Source: Microvirga massiliensis (GTDB lineage Bacteria > Pseudomonadota > Alphaproteobacteria > Rhizobiales > Beijerinckiaceae). Taken from it: a stretch of 64,000 nt of DNA. Position 1 is the stretch's first letter; every line of letters starts with the position of its first letter. This document shows, in pieces, positions 16,792-27,169 of the stretch. The translations under genes were made by a program, and so were the position numbers. The notes under the pieces are model-generated. The model did not search any database, was not told where the DNA came from, and saw nothing but the letters and a program-made list of their open reading frames with translations. The stretch lies in the NCBI RefSeq assembly GCF_001006805.1, contig NZ_LN811365.1, forward strand, positions 1 to 64,000. Reading direction: 5' to 3'.

Positions 16792-17979
16792 ATGGCTCAG
16801 GCAAACGGAAACTCGAATCTGAAGTTCTGGGGTTGGCGCCGTGAGAACGGCCGCGTGGGTGTGCGCAATCATGTCGTGATCCTGCCACTCGACGACCTCT
16901 CGAACGCCGCATGTGAAGCGGTCGCCAACAACATCAAAGGAACTCTCGCGCTGCCGCACGCCTATGGGCGCCTTCAGTTCGGTGAGGACCTGGAGCTGCA
17001 TTTCCGCACGCTCATCGGCACCGGCTCCAATCCGAACGTGGCCGCGGTGGTGGTGATCGGCATCGAGGAAAGCTGGACGCAGCGCGTTGTCGAGGGCATC
17101 GCCAAGACCGGAAAGCCGGTCACGGGCTTCGGCATCGAGGGCACCGGCGATCTCATGACGATCGCGAAGGCCTCGCGCGTCGCCAAGGACTATCTGCAAT
17201 GGGCGTCCGAGCTGCAGCGTGAGGAATGCGACATCTCGGATCTGTGGGTATCGACGAAGTGCGGCGAGTCGGACACGACGACGGGCCTGTCGTCCTGCCC
17301 GACAGTCGGCAACATGTACGACAAGCTGATCCCGCAGGGCATCTATGGCTGCTTCGGCGAGACTTCGGAGATCACGGGCGCAGAGCATCTCTGCAAGGAA
17401 CGTGCAGCCTCTCCGGAGATTGGCGAGAAGTGGTACAAGATGTGGAAGTCCTATCAGGACGACGTGATCGAGGCCCACAAGACCAATGATCTCTCCGACT
17501 CGCAGCCCACCAAGGGCAACATCGCGGGCGGGCTTACGACCATCGAGGAGAAGGCGCTCGGAAATCTCGAGAAGATCGGCCGCGAGTGCCGCTACATCGA
17601 CGCACTCGAGCCCGCGGAAGCACCCGCGAAAGGACCCGGCCTTTACTATATGGACACCTCGTCGGCGGCCGCCGAGTGCGTCACCCTTATGGCGGCGGCC
17701 GGCTATGTCGTCCACACGTTCCCGACGGGGCAGGGCAACGTGATCGGCAACCCGATCGTTCCGGTCATCAAGATCAGCGGCAATCCGCGGACGGTGCGGA
17801 CGATGTCCGAGCACATCGACCTTGACGTCTCGGGTGTGCTTCGTCGGGACATGACGATTCCGCAGGCTGGTGACGCGCTGATCGAGATGGTCGTGCGCAC
17901 TGCCAACGGCCGCCTCACGGCCGCCGAGTCTCTGGGCCATCGCGAATTCGTCATGACGAAGCTCTATCGGAGCGCCTGA
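16792..17979 (+). CDS. suyB: (2R)-3-sulfolactate sulfo-lyase, large subunit
   Basis: 395 residues of the UxaA/GarD C-terminal family. Family blocks include [15 protein letters not shown] at the N-terminus, and cysteines in [19 protein letters not shown], which in this family belong to the metal-dependent active site. [11 protein letters not shown] follows. It pairs with SuyA to release sulfite from sulfolactate. GGAGAG lies 5 nt before the ATG at 16792; TTG and ATG codons at 16777-16782 in the same frame are weaker. A strong hairpin follows the stop (18001-18031). The substrate is assigned from gene context; the domain alone would also fit other sugar-acid dehydratases. Confidence 0.82.
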   Translation: MAQANGNSNLKFWGWRRENGRVGVRNHVVILPLDDLSNAACEAVANNIKGTLALPHAYGRLQFGEDLELHFRTLIGTGSNPNVAAVVVIGIEESWTQRVVEGIAKTGKPVTGFGIEGTGDLMTIAKASRVAKDYLQWASELQREECDISDLWVSTKCGESDTTTGLSSCPTVGNMYDKLIPQGIYGCFGETSEITGAEHLCKERAASPEIGEKWYKMWKSYQDDVIEAHKTNDLSDSQPTKGNIAGGLTTIEEKALGNLEKIGRECRYIDALEPAEAPAKGPGLYYMDTSSAAAECVTLMAAAGYVVHTFPTGQGNVIGNPIVPVIKISGNPRTVRTMSEHIDLDVSGVLRRDMTIPQAGDALIEMVVRTANGRLTAAESLGHREFVMTKLYRSA

Positions 17980-18000
17980 CGCGCGACGTATCGACATCCG

Positions 18001-18031
18001 CGGGCGGCTCGACACCTCGTCGAGCCGCCCG
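18001..18031 (+). promoter_or_regulatory. Strong 13-bp hairpin between suyB and suyZ
   Basis: CGGGCGGCTCGAC and GTCGAGCCGCCCG are perfect complements around the 5-nt loop ACCTC. The stem begins 21 nt after the suyB stop and ends 1 nt before the first possible ATG of suyZ. There is no T run after it (GTATGCC), so it may be an attenuator or RNA-stability element, or it may block use of the first ATG. Confidence 0.7.
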
Positions 18032-18032
18032 T

Positions 18033-19154
18033 ATGCCTTTCGAGTTCATCGCGGAACCTGCGAGCGCTGTCCGGATGCTCTTTCCTGCCCCATCGACTTC
18101 CGCTTCCGCCGGCCGTGTCGCCCCTGTCTTGCGGCGATTTGCGCCGGGCATTCTCCTCGCGTCGGGCGTTGCCGTAGCGGCGGCTCTGGCCGAGCCGGTC
18201 ATCGCCGCCCTGTTCCGGTCACTCGGTGCGTCGTACCGGCTGCCCACGATCGTCATCGCTCTGGTGATCGGCATCGCTTTGCACCGCGTTGCCATACGGC
18301 CTGTTTTCGAGCCGGGGCTGGGCTGGTGCGTAAAGAGACTGCTGCGCTTCGCCATTGCCCTTCTCGGAGTGCGGATTGCGCTGAGCGACATCGTGGAACT
18401 CGGGGTCGGAACGGCGCTTCTCGTCATCGTCGCCATGGGCTGCACGCTGGTCGCCGGCGTCTATCTCGCGCGCTTCCTGAAGGTGACCGACGGCTATGGC
18501 ACTCTGGCAGGCGCAGCGACTGCCGTCTGCGGAGCTTCGGCAACACTCGCTACGGCGACTGTCGTTCCGAACTATCCTCAGAAAGGCGCGGACGTGACGT
18601 TCACCGTCGTGGCAGCGAATGCCGTCTCGACGCTCGTGATGATTCTCTACCCGCCTCTCTGCATTGCTCTCGGGCTCAACACCGAGGCCACCGGGATTCT
18701 CCTCGGCGCCACGATCCACGACATGGCGCAGGTCGTGGGCGCGGGTTATGCCGTCTCGGAGCCGGTCGGCAATACCGCAGTCGTCGTGAAGCTCTTTCGC
18801 GTCTTCCTCCTCCTTCCCGTCGTCCTCGCCGTCGGTTGGTGGTTCATGCGGGCGAGTGGCGAGGCCGGAGAGGCGAAAGTCCCCGTGCCGGGCTTCGCGC
18901 TGGCGTTCCTGGCGCTTTGCCTCGTGAACAGCGCAGTGCCGCTCGTTCCCGCTCTGGTGCCCATCTATCAGCCCCTGAAAGCGATCATCGGAGAGGCCTC
19001 GACCTGGGGCCTGCTGATCGCCATCGCCGCGCTGGGACTCGGAACTTCACTCGCATCCCTGTTCCGGATCGGCTGGCGTCATATTGCGGTGTTCACCGGA
19101 ACGACGATCGTCATCCTGACAATCGTCACGGCCGGACTGGCGGCCATGTTCTGA
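18033..19154 (+). CDS. suyZ: Putative sulfate/sulfite exporter, YeiH (UPF0324) family
   Basis: Up to 373 residues with about ten transmembrane segments. Family blocks: IVIALVIGIALHR, LLRFAIALLGVRIALSDI, AGAATAVCGASATLATATV and GATIHDMAQVVGAGYAVS. This family was named from its association with SuyAB in sulfolactate degraders, where it is proposed to export the sulfate or sulfite made by desulfonation. The start is uncertain: the ATG at 18033 abuts a strong hairpin and has no ribosome site, and an in-frame ATG at 18075 is equally possible. The stop codon lies inside a second hairpin. Between suyB and slcC on the same strand. Confidence 0.87.
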   Translation: MPFEFIAEPASAVRMLFPAPSTSASAGRVAPVLRRFAPGILLASGVAVAAALAEPVIAALFRSLGASYRLPTIVIALVIGIALHRVAIRPVFEPGLGWCVKRLLRFAIALLGVRIALSDIVELGVGTALLVIVAMGCTLVAGVYLARFLKVTDGYGTLAGAATAVCGASATLATATVVPNYPQKGADVTFTVVAANAVSTLVMILYPPLCIALGLNTEATGILLGATIHDMAQVVGAGYAVSEPVGNTAVVVKLFRVFLLLPVVLAVGWWFMRASGEAGEAKVPVPGFALAFLALCLVNSAVPLVPALVPIYQPLKAIIGEASTWGLLIAIAALGLGTSLASLFRIGWRHIAVFTGTTIVILTIVTAGLAAMF

Positions 19155-19166
19155 AGAACATGGCCG
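19141..19166 (+). promoter_or_regulatory. Hairpin spanning the suyZ stop codon
   Basis: CGGCCATGTTC and GAACATGGCCG form a perfect 11-bp stem with the loop TGAA, which contains the suyZ stop codon. A smaller dyad (CGGCCG GAC CGGCCG) follows before slcC. No T tract, so an attenuator or RNA-processing role is likelier than a terminator. Confidence 0.55.
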
Positions 19167-19221
19167 TGCCGAACATATCCATCGATGCGGCCGGACCGGC
19201 CGTACATTTCTGAGGGTGGTC

Positions 19222-20163
19222 ATGGCGGACATCGTCATCAGCGAATTCATGGACGAGGAGGCTATTCGTGAAGGCCTCGCGGGGTTCGACGTTCTCTATG
19301 ATCCGAAGCTCGTCGACGATTCCGACAGGCTCGCCGGCGCCGTCGGTCAGGCTCGCGCCCTGATCGTTCGCAATCGTACGCAGGTCCGTGCCCCGCTCCT
19401 GGCAGCCGCACCACGCTTGAGTGCGATCGGGCGCCTGGGAGTCGGGCTCGACAATATCGATGTCGACGCATGCAGCGCCCGGGACATCGCGGTTTTCCCG
19501 GCGACCGGCGCGAACGACGTCTCGGTCGCCGAATACGTGATCGCAACCGCAATGCTCCTGCTGCGCGGCGCCTATGCATCGACCCTAGAAGTGATTGCAG
19601 GCCGCTGGCCGCGCAATGCCCTGATCGGCCGCGAGATCATGGGAAAGCGTCTCGGTCTTGTGGGATTCGGCTCCATCGCTCGGGAGACTGGCAAGCGCGC
19701 TGCCGCTCTCGGGATGCGCGTCACGGCCTTTGATCCCTATGTGCCCGCCGGCAGCTCTGCCTGGTCGCAGCCTTGGGGCTCAGTCGAAGCCCGGCCACTC
19801 GACGCGCTCTTGAGCGAAAGTGACGTCGTCTCGCTTCATGTTCCACTGACGCCGGAAACACGAAATCTAATCGACGCTGCAGCCATCGCGCGGATGCGCA
19901 ACAACGCCATTCTCATCAATGCGGCGCGGGGAGGCGTCGTCGACGAAGCCGCCCTCGCTGGCGCGCTCCGCAATGGCAGGCTGGGAGGCGCGGCACTCGA
20001 CGTCTTCGCTGCCGAACCGGTCGATGCCGATCGAGGAGCCGTTTTCGCAGAGTGCCCCAATCTCGTGCTGACGCCACACATCGCTGGCGTCACCGAGGAA
20101 TCGAACGTGCGCGTCTCGTGGGTCACCGTCGAAGCGGTTCGCAAGCACCTCAGCGGAGTCTGA
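19222..20163 (+). CDS. slcC: D-2-hydroxyacid dehydrogenase, probable (S)-sulfolactate dehydrogenase
   Basis: 313 residues. This is a D-isomer-specific 2-hydroxyacid dehydrogenase. The NAD-binding loop is GLVGFGSIAR near residue 145. The catalytic Arg lies in INAARGGVVDEAAL, and the Glu/His pair in AAEPVD and LTPHIAG. In known sulfolactate pathways SlcC, of this family, oxidises (S)-sulfolactate to sulfopyruvate; the downstream ComC-type enzyme can then reduce it to the (R)-form that SuyAB cleaves. GAGG lies 6 nt before the ATG at 19222. The substrate is inferred from the neighbours; a phosphoglycerate or generic hydroxyacid role cannot be excluded from sequence alone. Confidence 0.82.
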   Translation: MADIVISEFMDEEAIREGLAGFDVLYDPKLVDDSDRLAGAVGQARALIVRNRTQVRAPLLAAAPRLSAIGRLGVGLDNIDVDACSARDIAVFPATGANDVSVAEYVIATAMLLLRGAYASTLEVIAGRWPRNALIGREIMGKRLGLVGFGSIARETGKRAAALGMRVTAFDPYVPAGSSAWSQPWGSVEARPLDALLSESDVVSLHVPLTPETRNLIDAAAIARMRNNAILINAARGGVVDEAALAGALRNGRLGGAALDVFAAEPVDADRGAVFAECPNLVLTPHIAGVTEESNVRVSWVTVEAVRKHLSGV

Positions 20164-20168
20164 TCTCG

Positions 20169-21164
20169 ATGCCTGTCGTCACGATCCCCGAAGCGGAATC
20201 GCTCGTCTTCGACGCTCTCGTCCGCTGCCGAACCAGCGATAAGAACGCGCGCAGCGTTGCGCGCGCGCTCGTCGCCGCCGAGGCGGACGGACTCAAAGGG
20301 CATGGGTTGTCGCGGGTGGCGACCTATGCCGCGCAGGCGCGGGTCGGCAAGATCGACGGTTTCGCAACACCGACATTCGACCGACCGCGCCCCGCGATCG
20401 TGGCCATCGATGCCGGTTACGGCTTCGCTTTCCCGGCCCTCGATCTGGCCCTGTCCGTGCTTCCCGATGTGGCACGGGAGCAGGGGCTCGCTGCCGCGCC
20501 GATCCGGCGCTCCCATCATTGTGGAGCCGCCGGCCACCCGGTCGAGCAACTCGCGGATCGGGGGCTCGTTGGGCTCCTCTTCGCGAACACGCCTGCCGCC
20601 ATGGCCCCGTGGGGCGGTTCGGTCGGCATATTTGGGACGAACCCGATCGCGTTCGCCTGTCCGCTCCCCCGCCGCGCGCCGATCGTCATCGATCTCTCGC
20701 TCTCCAAGGTGGCGAGGGGCAACATCCTGGCCGCGAAACAGCGGGGTGAGAGCATCCCGGAAGGCTGGGCACTCGACGCCGCCGGTCGGTCGACGACCGA
20801 TCCGGACGAGGCGCTCGGGGGAACGATGGTCCCGCTCGGGGATGCAAAGGGCACTGCTCTGGCGCTCATGGTCGAGCTTCTGGCAGCCGGGCTTACGGGG
20901 GCACGCTTCGCCTCTGAGGCATCGTCGTTCCTGGACGACAAGGGAGACCCGCCAGGGACCGGGCAACTCCTTCTCGCGTTCGACCCTGTCGGGCTCGGCG
21001 GCGAGGAGGCCTTGGCGCGTTGCGCAATGCTCGCCGAGGCGATCGAGGGTCAGGCGGGAGCCCGCCTCCCCGGAAGCCGCCGACTGGAGCTGCGCAGGAA
21101 GGCACAGGAAGCCGGCCTCGATGTCACTGACCAGCTTCTGGCTTCGATCCGCGCACTCTCCTGA
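20169..21164 (+). CDS. comC: Malate/L-lactate dehydrogenase-family enzyme, probable (R)-sulfolactate dehydrogenase
   Basis: 331 residues of the Ldh2/ComC family, which does not have a Rossmann fold. The catalytic His lies in RRSHHCGAAGHPVEQL, and the NAD(P)-binding region is FGTNPIAFACPLP followed by VIDLSLSKVARG. ComC enzymes interconvert sulfopyruvate and (R)-3-sulfolactate. Together with the SlcC-like enzyme it would racemise sulfolactate so that SuyAB can use both enantiomers. It starts 5 nt after the slcC stop, indicating co-translation. Last gene of the locus. Confidence 0.84.
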   Translation: MPVVTIPEAESLVFDALVRCRTSDKNARSVARALVAAEADGLKGHGLSRVATYAAQARVGKIDGFATPTFDRPRPAIVAIDAGYGFAFPALDLALSVLPDVAREQGLAAAPIRRSHHCGAAGHPVEQLADRGLVGLLFANTPAAMAPWGGSVGIFGTNPIAFACPLPRRAPIVIDLSLSKVARGNILAAKQRGESIPEGWALDAAGRSTTDPDEALGGTMVPLGDAKGTALALMVELLAAGLTGARFASEASSFLDDKGDPPGTGQLLLAFDPVGLGGEEALARCAMLAEAIEGQAGARLPGSRRLELRRKAQEAGLDVTDQLLASIRALS

Positions 21165-21379
21165 GCGGTAATCCACTTCCGGAGCCGCTCGGCGGCGGGC
21201 CAATGGGCGCCCGCGGCGCCGCAGAAATGACAAAAAGTTTGCTCGCCCTGGGAACTCCGGCGTAGGAGGCACGTTGCCCTACGCCGTCGTGTCTCCATGA
21301 CCCTCAAGAATGGGGCTGGTCCGACGCGTGCGTAGGGGAGCCGGCCGCCGAGGTCCGGCGAGTGCGGATGGGGGACCAA

Positions 21380-24300
21380 ATGCCACAGATTGAATCGGCT
21401 GGGCCGCAGCTGGAACAGAAGCTGCTTCTCAAGGCCTTGCGCGCGTTCCGAAAGGGCGACTTCTCGGTCCGCCTTCCGCTGGATCTGACGGGAATCGACG
21501 GCGAAATCGCCGAAGCCTTCAACGACGTCGTCGAGTTGAATGCAGGCCTGGCCCGCGAGCTGGATCGCGTGGCGAAGTCGGTCGGCAAGGATGGACAGAT
21601 CGGTGAGCGCTGCAAGCTTCCCCAGGCACGCGGCTGCTGGAGCGAATGTGTCGATTCCGTCAATTCGCTGGTCACGGATCTCGTTCAGCCGACTACCGAA
21701 GTCGCCCGCGTGATCGGGGCCGTGGCCAAGGGCGATCTCGGCCAAGCCATGCAGCTCGAGATCGAAGGGCGCCCACTGCGCGGGGAATTCCTTCGGATCG
21801 GCAAGGTCGTGAACACAATGGTCGGTCAGCTCGGCTCGTTCGCGAGCGAGGTCAGCCGGGTCGCGAAGGAAGTCGGCATCGAGGGAAAGCTGGGCGGTCA
21901 GGCCCAGGTCAAAGGCGTTGCCGGTACCTGGAAGGACCTCACCGACAACGTGAACATGATGGCCGCCAATCTGACGGGTCAGGTGCGCAATATCGCCGAA
22001 GTGACGACGGCCGTCGCGAATGGCGATCTCTCGAAGAAGATCACCGTCGACGTGAAGGGCGAGATGCGGGAGCTGAAGGACACCATCAACACGATGGTGG
22101 ACCAGCTCAACTCCTTCGCGTCCGAGGTGACGCGTGTCGCGCGCGAGGTCGGCACGGAGGGCAAGCTCGGAGGCCAAGCCCAGGTGACAGGCGTCGGGGG
22201 AACGTGGAAGGACCTCACCGACAACGTGAACATGATGGCCGCCAATCTGACGAGCCAAGTGCGCGGAATCGCCGAGGTCGTGACCGGCGTCGCAGAAGGG
22301 AACCTGACACGCAAGCTGACGGTCGAGGCAAAAGGCGAGATTGCCGCCCTGGGCGAGACCATGAACGGCATGATCGATACCCTCGCGACCTTCGCCGATC
22401 AGGTCGTGAACGTGGCGCGCGAGGTGGGAATCGAGGGCAAGCTCGGCGGACAGGCGCGCGTGCCCGGTGCGGCGGGCCTCTGGCGAGATCTTACTGACAA
22501 CGTGAACATGATGGCGGCGAACCTGACGGGTCAGGTGCGCAATATCGCCGAAGTGACGACGGCCGTCGCGAATGGCGATCTCTCGAAGAAGATCACCGTC
22601 GACGTGAAGGGCGAGATGCGGGAGCTGAAGGACACCATCAACACGATGGTGGACCAGCTCAACTCCTTCGCGTCCGAGGTGACGCGTGTCGCGCGCGAGG
22701 TCGGCACGGAGGGCAAGCTCGGAGGCCAAGCCCAGGTGACAGGCGTCGGGGGAACGTGGAAGGACCTCACCGACAACGTGAACATGATGGCGGCGAACCT
22801 GACAGGTCAGGTGCGCAACATCGCCGAGGTGACAACGGCCGTAGCAAACGGCGATCTCTCGAAGAAGATCACCGTCGACGTTCGGGGAGAACTCCTCGAA
22901 CTCAAGAATACCATCAATACGATGGTGGACCAGCTCAACTCCTTCGCCTCAGAGGTGACGCGTGTCGCGCGCGAGGTCGGCACGGAGGGCAAGCTCGGAG
23001 GCCAAGCCCAGGTGACGGGTGTCGGCGGCGTCTGGAAAGGCCTGACCGACAACGTGAACATGATGGCGGCGAACCTGACCGGCCAGGTTCGCAACATCGC
23101 GGAGGTGACGACGGCCGTCGCGAATGGTGATCTCTCGAAGAAGATCACCGTCGACGTTCGGGGAGAACTCCTCGAACTCAAGAATACCATCAATACGATG
23201 GTGGACCAGCTCAACTCCTTCGCCTCAGAGGTGACCCGCGTCGCCAAGGAGGTGGGATCGGAGGGCAAGCTCGGTGGGCAGGCTCAGGTCAAAGGCGTCG
23301 GCGGCACCTGGAAAGGCCTCACCGACAACGTGAACCTCATGGCCGCCAATCTGACCGGGCAGGTCCGTGGGATCGCCGAGGTGGTGACGGCCGTTGCCCA
23401 AGGTGATCTTTCCAAGAAGATCACCGTTCTCGTCGAGGGCGAGATGCTGGAGCTGAAATCGACCATCAACACGATGGTGGACCAGCTGAACTCGTTTGCC
23501 TCCGAGGTGACCCGCGTTGCCCGCGAGGTCGGCACGGAGGGAAAGCTCGGCGGGCAGGCCCAGGTGACGGGCGTCGGCGGAACGTGGAAGGACCTGACCG
23601 ACAACGTGAACATGATGGCCGCCAATCTGACCGGCCAGGTTCGCAACATCGCCGATGTGACGACTGCCGTCGCGAACGGAGATCTCTCAAAGAAGATCAC
23701 CGTGGACGTGAAGGGCGAGATGCTGGAATTGAAGTCGACCATCAACACGATGGTCGATCAGCTCAATTCCTTTGCGTCCGAGGTTACGCGGGTCGCGCGT
23801 GAGGTCGGCACGGAAGGGAAGCTCGGCGGGCAGGCCCAGGTCAAAGGCGTGGGCGGCACCTGGAAGGACCTCACGGACAACGTGAACATGATGGCGGCGA
23901 ACCTGACGGGTCAGGTTCGCAACATCGCCGAGGTCACGACGTCGGTCGCCAGCGGGGATCTCTCGAAGAAGATCACCGTGGACGTCAAAGGCGAGATGCT
24001 TGAGCTCAAGAACACCATCAACACGATGGTGGACCAGCTCAACTCGTTTGCCTCCGAGGTCACACGCGTCGCGAAGGAAGTCGGCACGGAAGGCAAGCTC
24101 GGCGGCCAGGCGCGCGTGGAAGGCGTCTACGGGATCTGGCGGGATCTGACCGACAACGTGAACCAGCTTGCCGCCAACCTGACCAATCAGGTTCGTGCAA
24201 TCGCCGAAGTGGCGACGGCCGTGACCCGGGGCGATCTGACCCGCTCGATCACGGCAGAAGCGCTCGGCGAGCTTGCAGCCCTGAAAGACAACATCAACGA

Positions 24301-27169
24301 GATGATCCGCAATCTGCGTGATACGACGCAGAAGAACGCGGAGCAGGACTGGCTGAAGACCAATCTCGCCAGGTTCACGCGGATGCTGCAAGGCGAACGC
24401 GATCTCGTGACGGTCTCGAACCTAATCCTGTCCGAAATCGCACCTCTGGTGAATGCGCAACGGGGCGTATTCTACAGCGTGAACAACGATGCCGGGGAGC
24501 CCGCGCTCGAACTCGTGGCATCTTACGCCTTTACCGAGCGCAAGAACCTCTCCAACCGCTTCCGGCTTCGCGAAGGTCTCGTCGGCCAAGTTGCGTATGA
24601 GAAAAAGCGCATCCTTCTGACGAATGTCCCGCCGGACTATATCACGATCAGCTCGGCTCTCGGGGAAGCCCCGCCGCTCAATATCATCGTCCTACCGGTG
24701 CTCTTCGAGCAGGAGGTGAAGGCCGTCATCGAGCTTGCATCCTTCAGCCGCTTCTCGGACACGCACCAATCCTTCCTGGACCAGCTGACCGAGTCGATCG
24801 GGATCGTGCTCAACACGATTGCCGTCAACATGCGGACAGAAGGACTCCTGAGGCAGTCGCAACTCCTGACCACGGAGCTACAGAGCCAGCAGGAGGAGCT
24901 CAAGAAGACGAACGACCGGCTCGAGCAGCAGGCTGCAAGCCTGCGCGAGTCGGAGGAACTCCTGCGGCAGCAGCAGGAGAAGCTCCAGCGCACGAACGAG
25001 GAGCTGGAGGACAAGGCCGGGCTGCTCGAGCTGCAGAAGCAGGAGGTCGAGGAAAAGAATCGCGAGGTTTCCATCGCGAAGACCGCTCTCGAGGAGAAGG
25101 CGGAGCAGCTCTCTCTCACTTCGCGCTACAAGTCACAGTTCCTGGCCAACATGAGCCACGAACTCCGGACGCCGCTCAACTCCCTGCTGATCCTCTCCAA
25201 GCTCCTGTCGGAGAATCCCGACGGGAATCTTACGGAGAAGCAGCGCGACTTCGCCAAGACGATTCACGCAGCCGGATCCGATCTCCTCGCTCTCATCAAC
25301 GACATCCTCGACCTTTCGAAGATCGAGTCGGGCACCGTCTCTCTCGAGGTCTCCACCGTGTCCCTCGGAGAGCTTACCTCGCATATGGATCGCACGTTCC
25401 GGCAGGTGGCGGAGGAGCAGCATCTCGACTTCCATATCGAGATCGATCCAAGCCTTCCCGGAACAGTCAGGACGGATTCGAAGCGCCTGCAGCAGGTGCT
25501 GCGCAATCTTCTGTCCAACGCCTTCAAGTTCACGGAGAAGGGCGGGGTCACCCTCAAGATCGGAACCGCCGAAGGATCGCCGCTGCGCGCAGGCACGGAA
25601 TGGCTGGCTTTCTCGGTGATCGATACCGGGATCGGAATTCCCGAGGACAAGCAGCGCATCATCTTCGAGGCTTTCCAGCAAGCCGACGGCACGACGAGCC
25701 GCAAATATGGCGGCACGGGGCTCGGGCTGGCGATCAGCCGCGAGATCGCGCGCCTCTTGGGCGGAGAGCTCGTGGTCTCGAGCGCACCCGGCCGCGGCTC
25801 TACGTTCTCGCTCTACCTGCCGGTCCAGCCGCCGGCGACACAGGTCGAAAGCCATGGCCGGACGATCGATGGGCCGATTTCACTGGCCCGTCCCGATGCC
25901 CCGAAGGCTCTCTCGGCATCAGCGGACGATCGGCATGCGATCTCGCCGGGTGACCATGTCGTTCTGGTCATTGAGGACGACGCCATGTTCGCGTCGGTCC
26001 TGTTGGAGATCGCGCGGGAGCAGGGCTTCAAGGGGCTGATCGCGACCGATGGCGCCGCGGCCCTGGCCCTGGCGAACAGGTACAAGCCCGACGCGATCAC
26101 CCTCGATCTCGGCCTGCCCGACATGGATGGCTGGGCTCTGCTGGACCTGTTCAAGCACGACCCGCGCACCCGGCATATTCCGATCCATGTCATCTCCGTC
26201 GATGACCAGCGCAAGCGCGGTCTCCGAGCCGGAGCCTTCGGCTTCCTGGAGAAGCCAGTCGACCGGGACGCACTGCTGGCAGCCCTGTCACGGACGAAGG
26301 ACTTCATCTATCGTCCCATCAAGGATCTCCTCCTCGTGGAGGATGATCCCAATCAGCGCATGAGCATCGCGGAGTTGCTCGGTGACGGAGGCGTCTCGGT
26401 GACGGGCGTTGAAACGGCGGAGCAGGCGCTCGAGGCCCTTAATGCGCGCCGGTTCGACTGCGCCATCATCGATCTCGGGTTGCCCGACATGCCCGGCATC
26501 GAGCTGATCGAGCGGATGCGCAAGGTGCAGGGTGGGGAGGAGATCCCGATCATCGTCTATACTGGCCTGGAACTCTCGAAGATCCAGGAGCGCACGCTCG
26601 AGCGGATGGCGTCGACGATCATCGTGAAAGGGGACGGATCCTCCGAGCGCCTGCTCGAGGAGACCGCTCTGTTTCTGCACCGGGCACTTGCGGAGATTCC
26701 GCAGAGCCAGCAGATCATCGTTCCCCGGCACGACACCTCCTCGCTTGAGGGACGTACCATTCTGATCATCGACGATGATGTGAGAAACATCTTCTCGCTC
26801 ACCAGCGCTCTCGAGCAGCACGGAATGAAAACCGTCTTTGCGGAGAATGGACGGGACGGCATCGAGACGCTCGAGAGGACGCCTGACATCGACGCCGTGC
26901 TCGTCGATATCATGATGCCGGAGATGGACGGCTACGAAACCATGAGAGCGATCCGGGGCATCCCGCGCCACGAGGATCTGCCGCTTATCGCCGTGACCGC
27001 CAAGGCCATGAAGGGTGATCGTGAGAAGTGCCTCGAAGCGGGGGCATCCGACTATGTCTCCAAGCCGGTCGATATCGATCAACTTCTGGCCGTGCTGCGG
27101 GTCCAGCTTGGAGCAAGCCGATCCGCGATTGCGGCGAACGGGTCCGCGGAGGATGAGTTGCGGATATGA
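21380..27169 (+). CDS. Giant soluble hybrid histidine kinase: poly-HAMP, GAF, kinase, three receivers
   Basis: About 1,929 residues with no signal peptide or membrane segment, so cytoplasmic. Order: ten poly-HAMP units of about 92 residues (about 90-985; nine well conserved, the first divergent), GAF domain (about 990-1150) and a long Gln/Glu/Leu coiled coil (about 1155-1245). The kinase core follows: H-box [11 protein letters not shown] with phospho-His near 1260, N-box [10 protein letters not shown]1 DTGIGI and G2 GGTGLGLA. Three receiver domains end the protein (about 1525-1635, 1645-1760 and 1790-1905; phospho-Asp in [22 protein letters not shown] and [11 protein letters not shown]). This is the layout of poly-HAMP (group III-like) osmosensor and stress kinases. 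GGGGGA precedes the ATG at 21380; an ATG at 21368 is also possible. It overlaps the next kinase by 4 nt. Confidence 0.9.
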   Translation: MPQIESAGPQLEQKLLLKALRAFRKGDFSVRLPLDLTGIDGEIAEAFNDVVELNAGLARELDRVAKSVGKDGQIGERCKLPQARGCWSECVDSVNSLVTDLVQPTTEVARVIGAVAKGDLGQAMQLEIEGRPLRGEFLRIGKVVNTMVGQLGSFASEVSRVAKEVGIEGKLGGQAQVKGVAGTWKDLTDNVNMMAANLTGQVRNIAEVTTAVANGDLSKKITVDVKGEMRELKDTINTMVDQLNSFASEVTRVAREVGTEGKLGGQAQVTGVGGTWKDLTDNVNMMAANLTSQVRGIAEVVTGVAEGNLTRKLTVEAKGEIAALGETMNGMIDTLATFADQVVNVAREVGIEGKLGGQARVPGAAGLWRDLTDNVNMMAANLTGQVRNIAEVTTAVANGDLSKKITVDVKGEMRELKDTINTMVDQLNSFASEVTRVAREVGTEGKLGGQAQVTGVGGTWKDLTDNVNMMAANLTGQVRNIAEVTTAVANGDLSKKITVDVRGELLELKNTINTMVDQLNSFASEVTRVAREVGTEGKLGGQAQVTGVGGVWKGLTDNVNMMAANLTGQVRNIAEVTTAVANGDLSKKITVDVRGELLELKNTINTMVDQLNSFASEVTRVAKEVGSEGKLGGQAQVKGVGGTWKGLTDNVNLMAANLTGQVRGIAEVVTAVAQGDLSKKITVLVEGEMLELKSTINTMVDQLNSFASEVTRVAREVGTEGKLGGQAQVTGVGGTWKDLTDNVNMMAANLTGQVRNIADVTTAVANGDLSKKITVDVKGEMLELKSTINTMVDQLNSFASEVTRVAREVGTEGKLGGQAQVKGVGGTWKDLTDNVNMMAANLTGQVRNIAEVTTSVASGDLSKKITVDVKGEMLELKNTINTMVDQLNSFASEVTRVAKEVGTEGKLGGQARVEGVYGIWRDLTDNVNQLAANLTNQVRAIAEVATAVTRGDLTRSITAEALGELAALKDNINEMIRNLRDTTQKNAEQDWLKTNLARFTRMLQGERDLVTVSNLILSEIAPLVNAQRGVFYSVNNDAGEPALELVASYAFTERKNLSNRFRLREGLVGQVAYEKKRILLTNVPPDYITISSALGEAPPLNIIVLPVLFEQEVKAVIELASFSRFSDTHQSFLDQLTESIGIVLNTIAVNMRTEGLLRQSQLLTTELQSQQEELKKTNDRLEQQAASLRESEELLRQQQEKLQRTNEELEDKAGLLELQKQEVEEKNREVSIAKTALEEKAEQLSLTSRYKSQFLANMSHELRTPLNSLLILSKLLSENPDGNLTEKQRDFAKTIHAAGSDLLALINDILDLSKIESGTVSLEVSTVSLGELTSHMDRTFRQVAEEQHLDFHIEIDPSLPGTVRTDSKRLQQVLRNLLSNAFKFTEKGGVTLKIGTAEGSPLRAGTEWLAFSVIDTGIGIPEDKQRIIFEAFQQADGTTSRKYGGTGLGLAISREIARLLGGELVVSSAPGRGSTFSLYLPVQPPATQVESHGRTIDGPISLARPDAPKALSASADDRHAISPGDHVVLVIEDDAMFASVLLEIAREQGFKGLIATDGAAALALANRYKPDAITLDLGLPDMDGWALLDLFKHDPRTRHIPIHVISVDDQRKRGLRAGAFGFLEKPVDRDALLAALSRTKDFIYRPIKDLLLVEDDPNQRMSIAELLGDGGVSVTGVETAEQALEALNARRFDCAIIDLGLPDMPGIELIERMRKVQGGEEIPIIVYTGLELSKIQERTLERMASTIIVKGDGSSERLLEETALFLHRALAEIPQSQQIIVPRHDTSSLEGRTILIIDDDVRNIFSLTSALEQHGMKTVFAENGRDGIETLERTPDIDAVLVDIMMPEMDGYETMRAIRGIPRHEDLPLIAVTAKAMKGDREKCLEAGASDYVSKPVDIDQLLAVLRVQLGASRSAIAANGSAEDELRI
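21820..24310 (+). repeat. Tandem 276-bp repeats encoding the poly-HAMP array
   Basis: The unit length is 276 bp (92 codons); the LTDNVN codons recur near 21940, 22216, 22493, 22769, 23045, 23320, 23596, 23872 and 24148. Some copies are identical at DNA level: 21971-22239 equals 22523-22791 (269 bp, two units apart). The stretch around 22861-22965 equals that around 23137-23241. Confidence 0.92.

Noticed and set aside
16395-17979. Altronate dehydratase (UxaA) as the annotation of the SuyAB genes
   Set aside because: The same superfamily, but split subunits beside YeiH-family, SlcC-like and ComC-like genes fit sulfolactate better. Not excluded by sequence alone.
16669-18015. 448-codon minus-strand frame opposite suyB
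   Set aside because: Shadow of suyB; it includes the intergenic hairpin and has no domain.
19836-21272. 478-codon minus-strand frame opposite slcC and comC
   Set aside because: Antisense frame crossing two supported genes; no recognisable domain.
21050-22729. 559-codon open frame on the minus strand opposite the poly-HAMP kinase
   Set aside because: It is an antisense reading of the repeats (HHVHVV-type periodicity) and of comC; no start site or domain, and the plus-strand proteins are clear.
21820-24310. CRISPR-like regular repeats
   Set aside because: Repeat units of 276 bp are contiguous coding HAMP modules without spacers. The 198-bp repeats at 63.4-64 kb are likewise coding.
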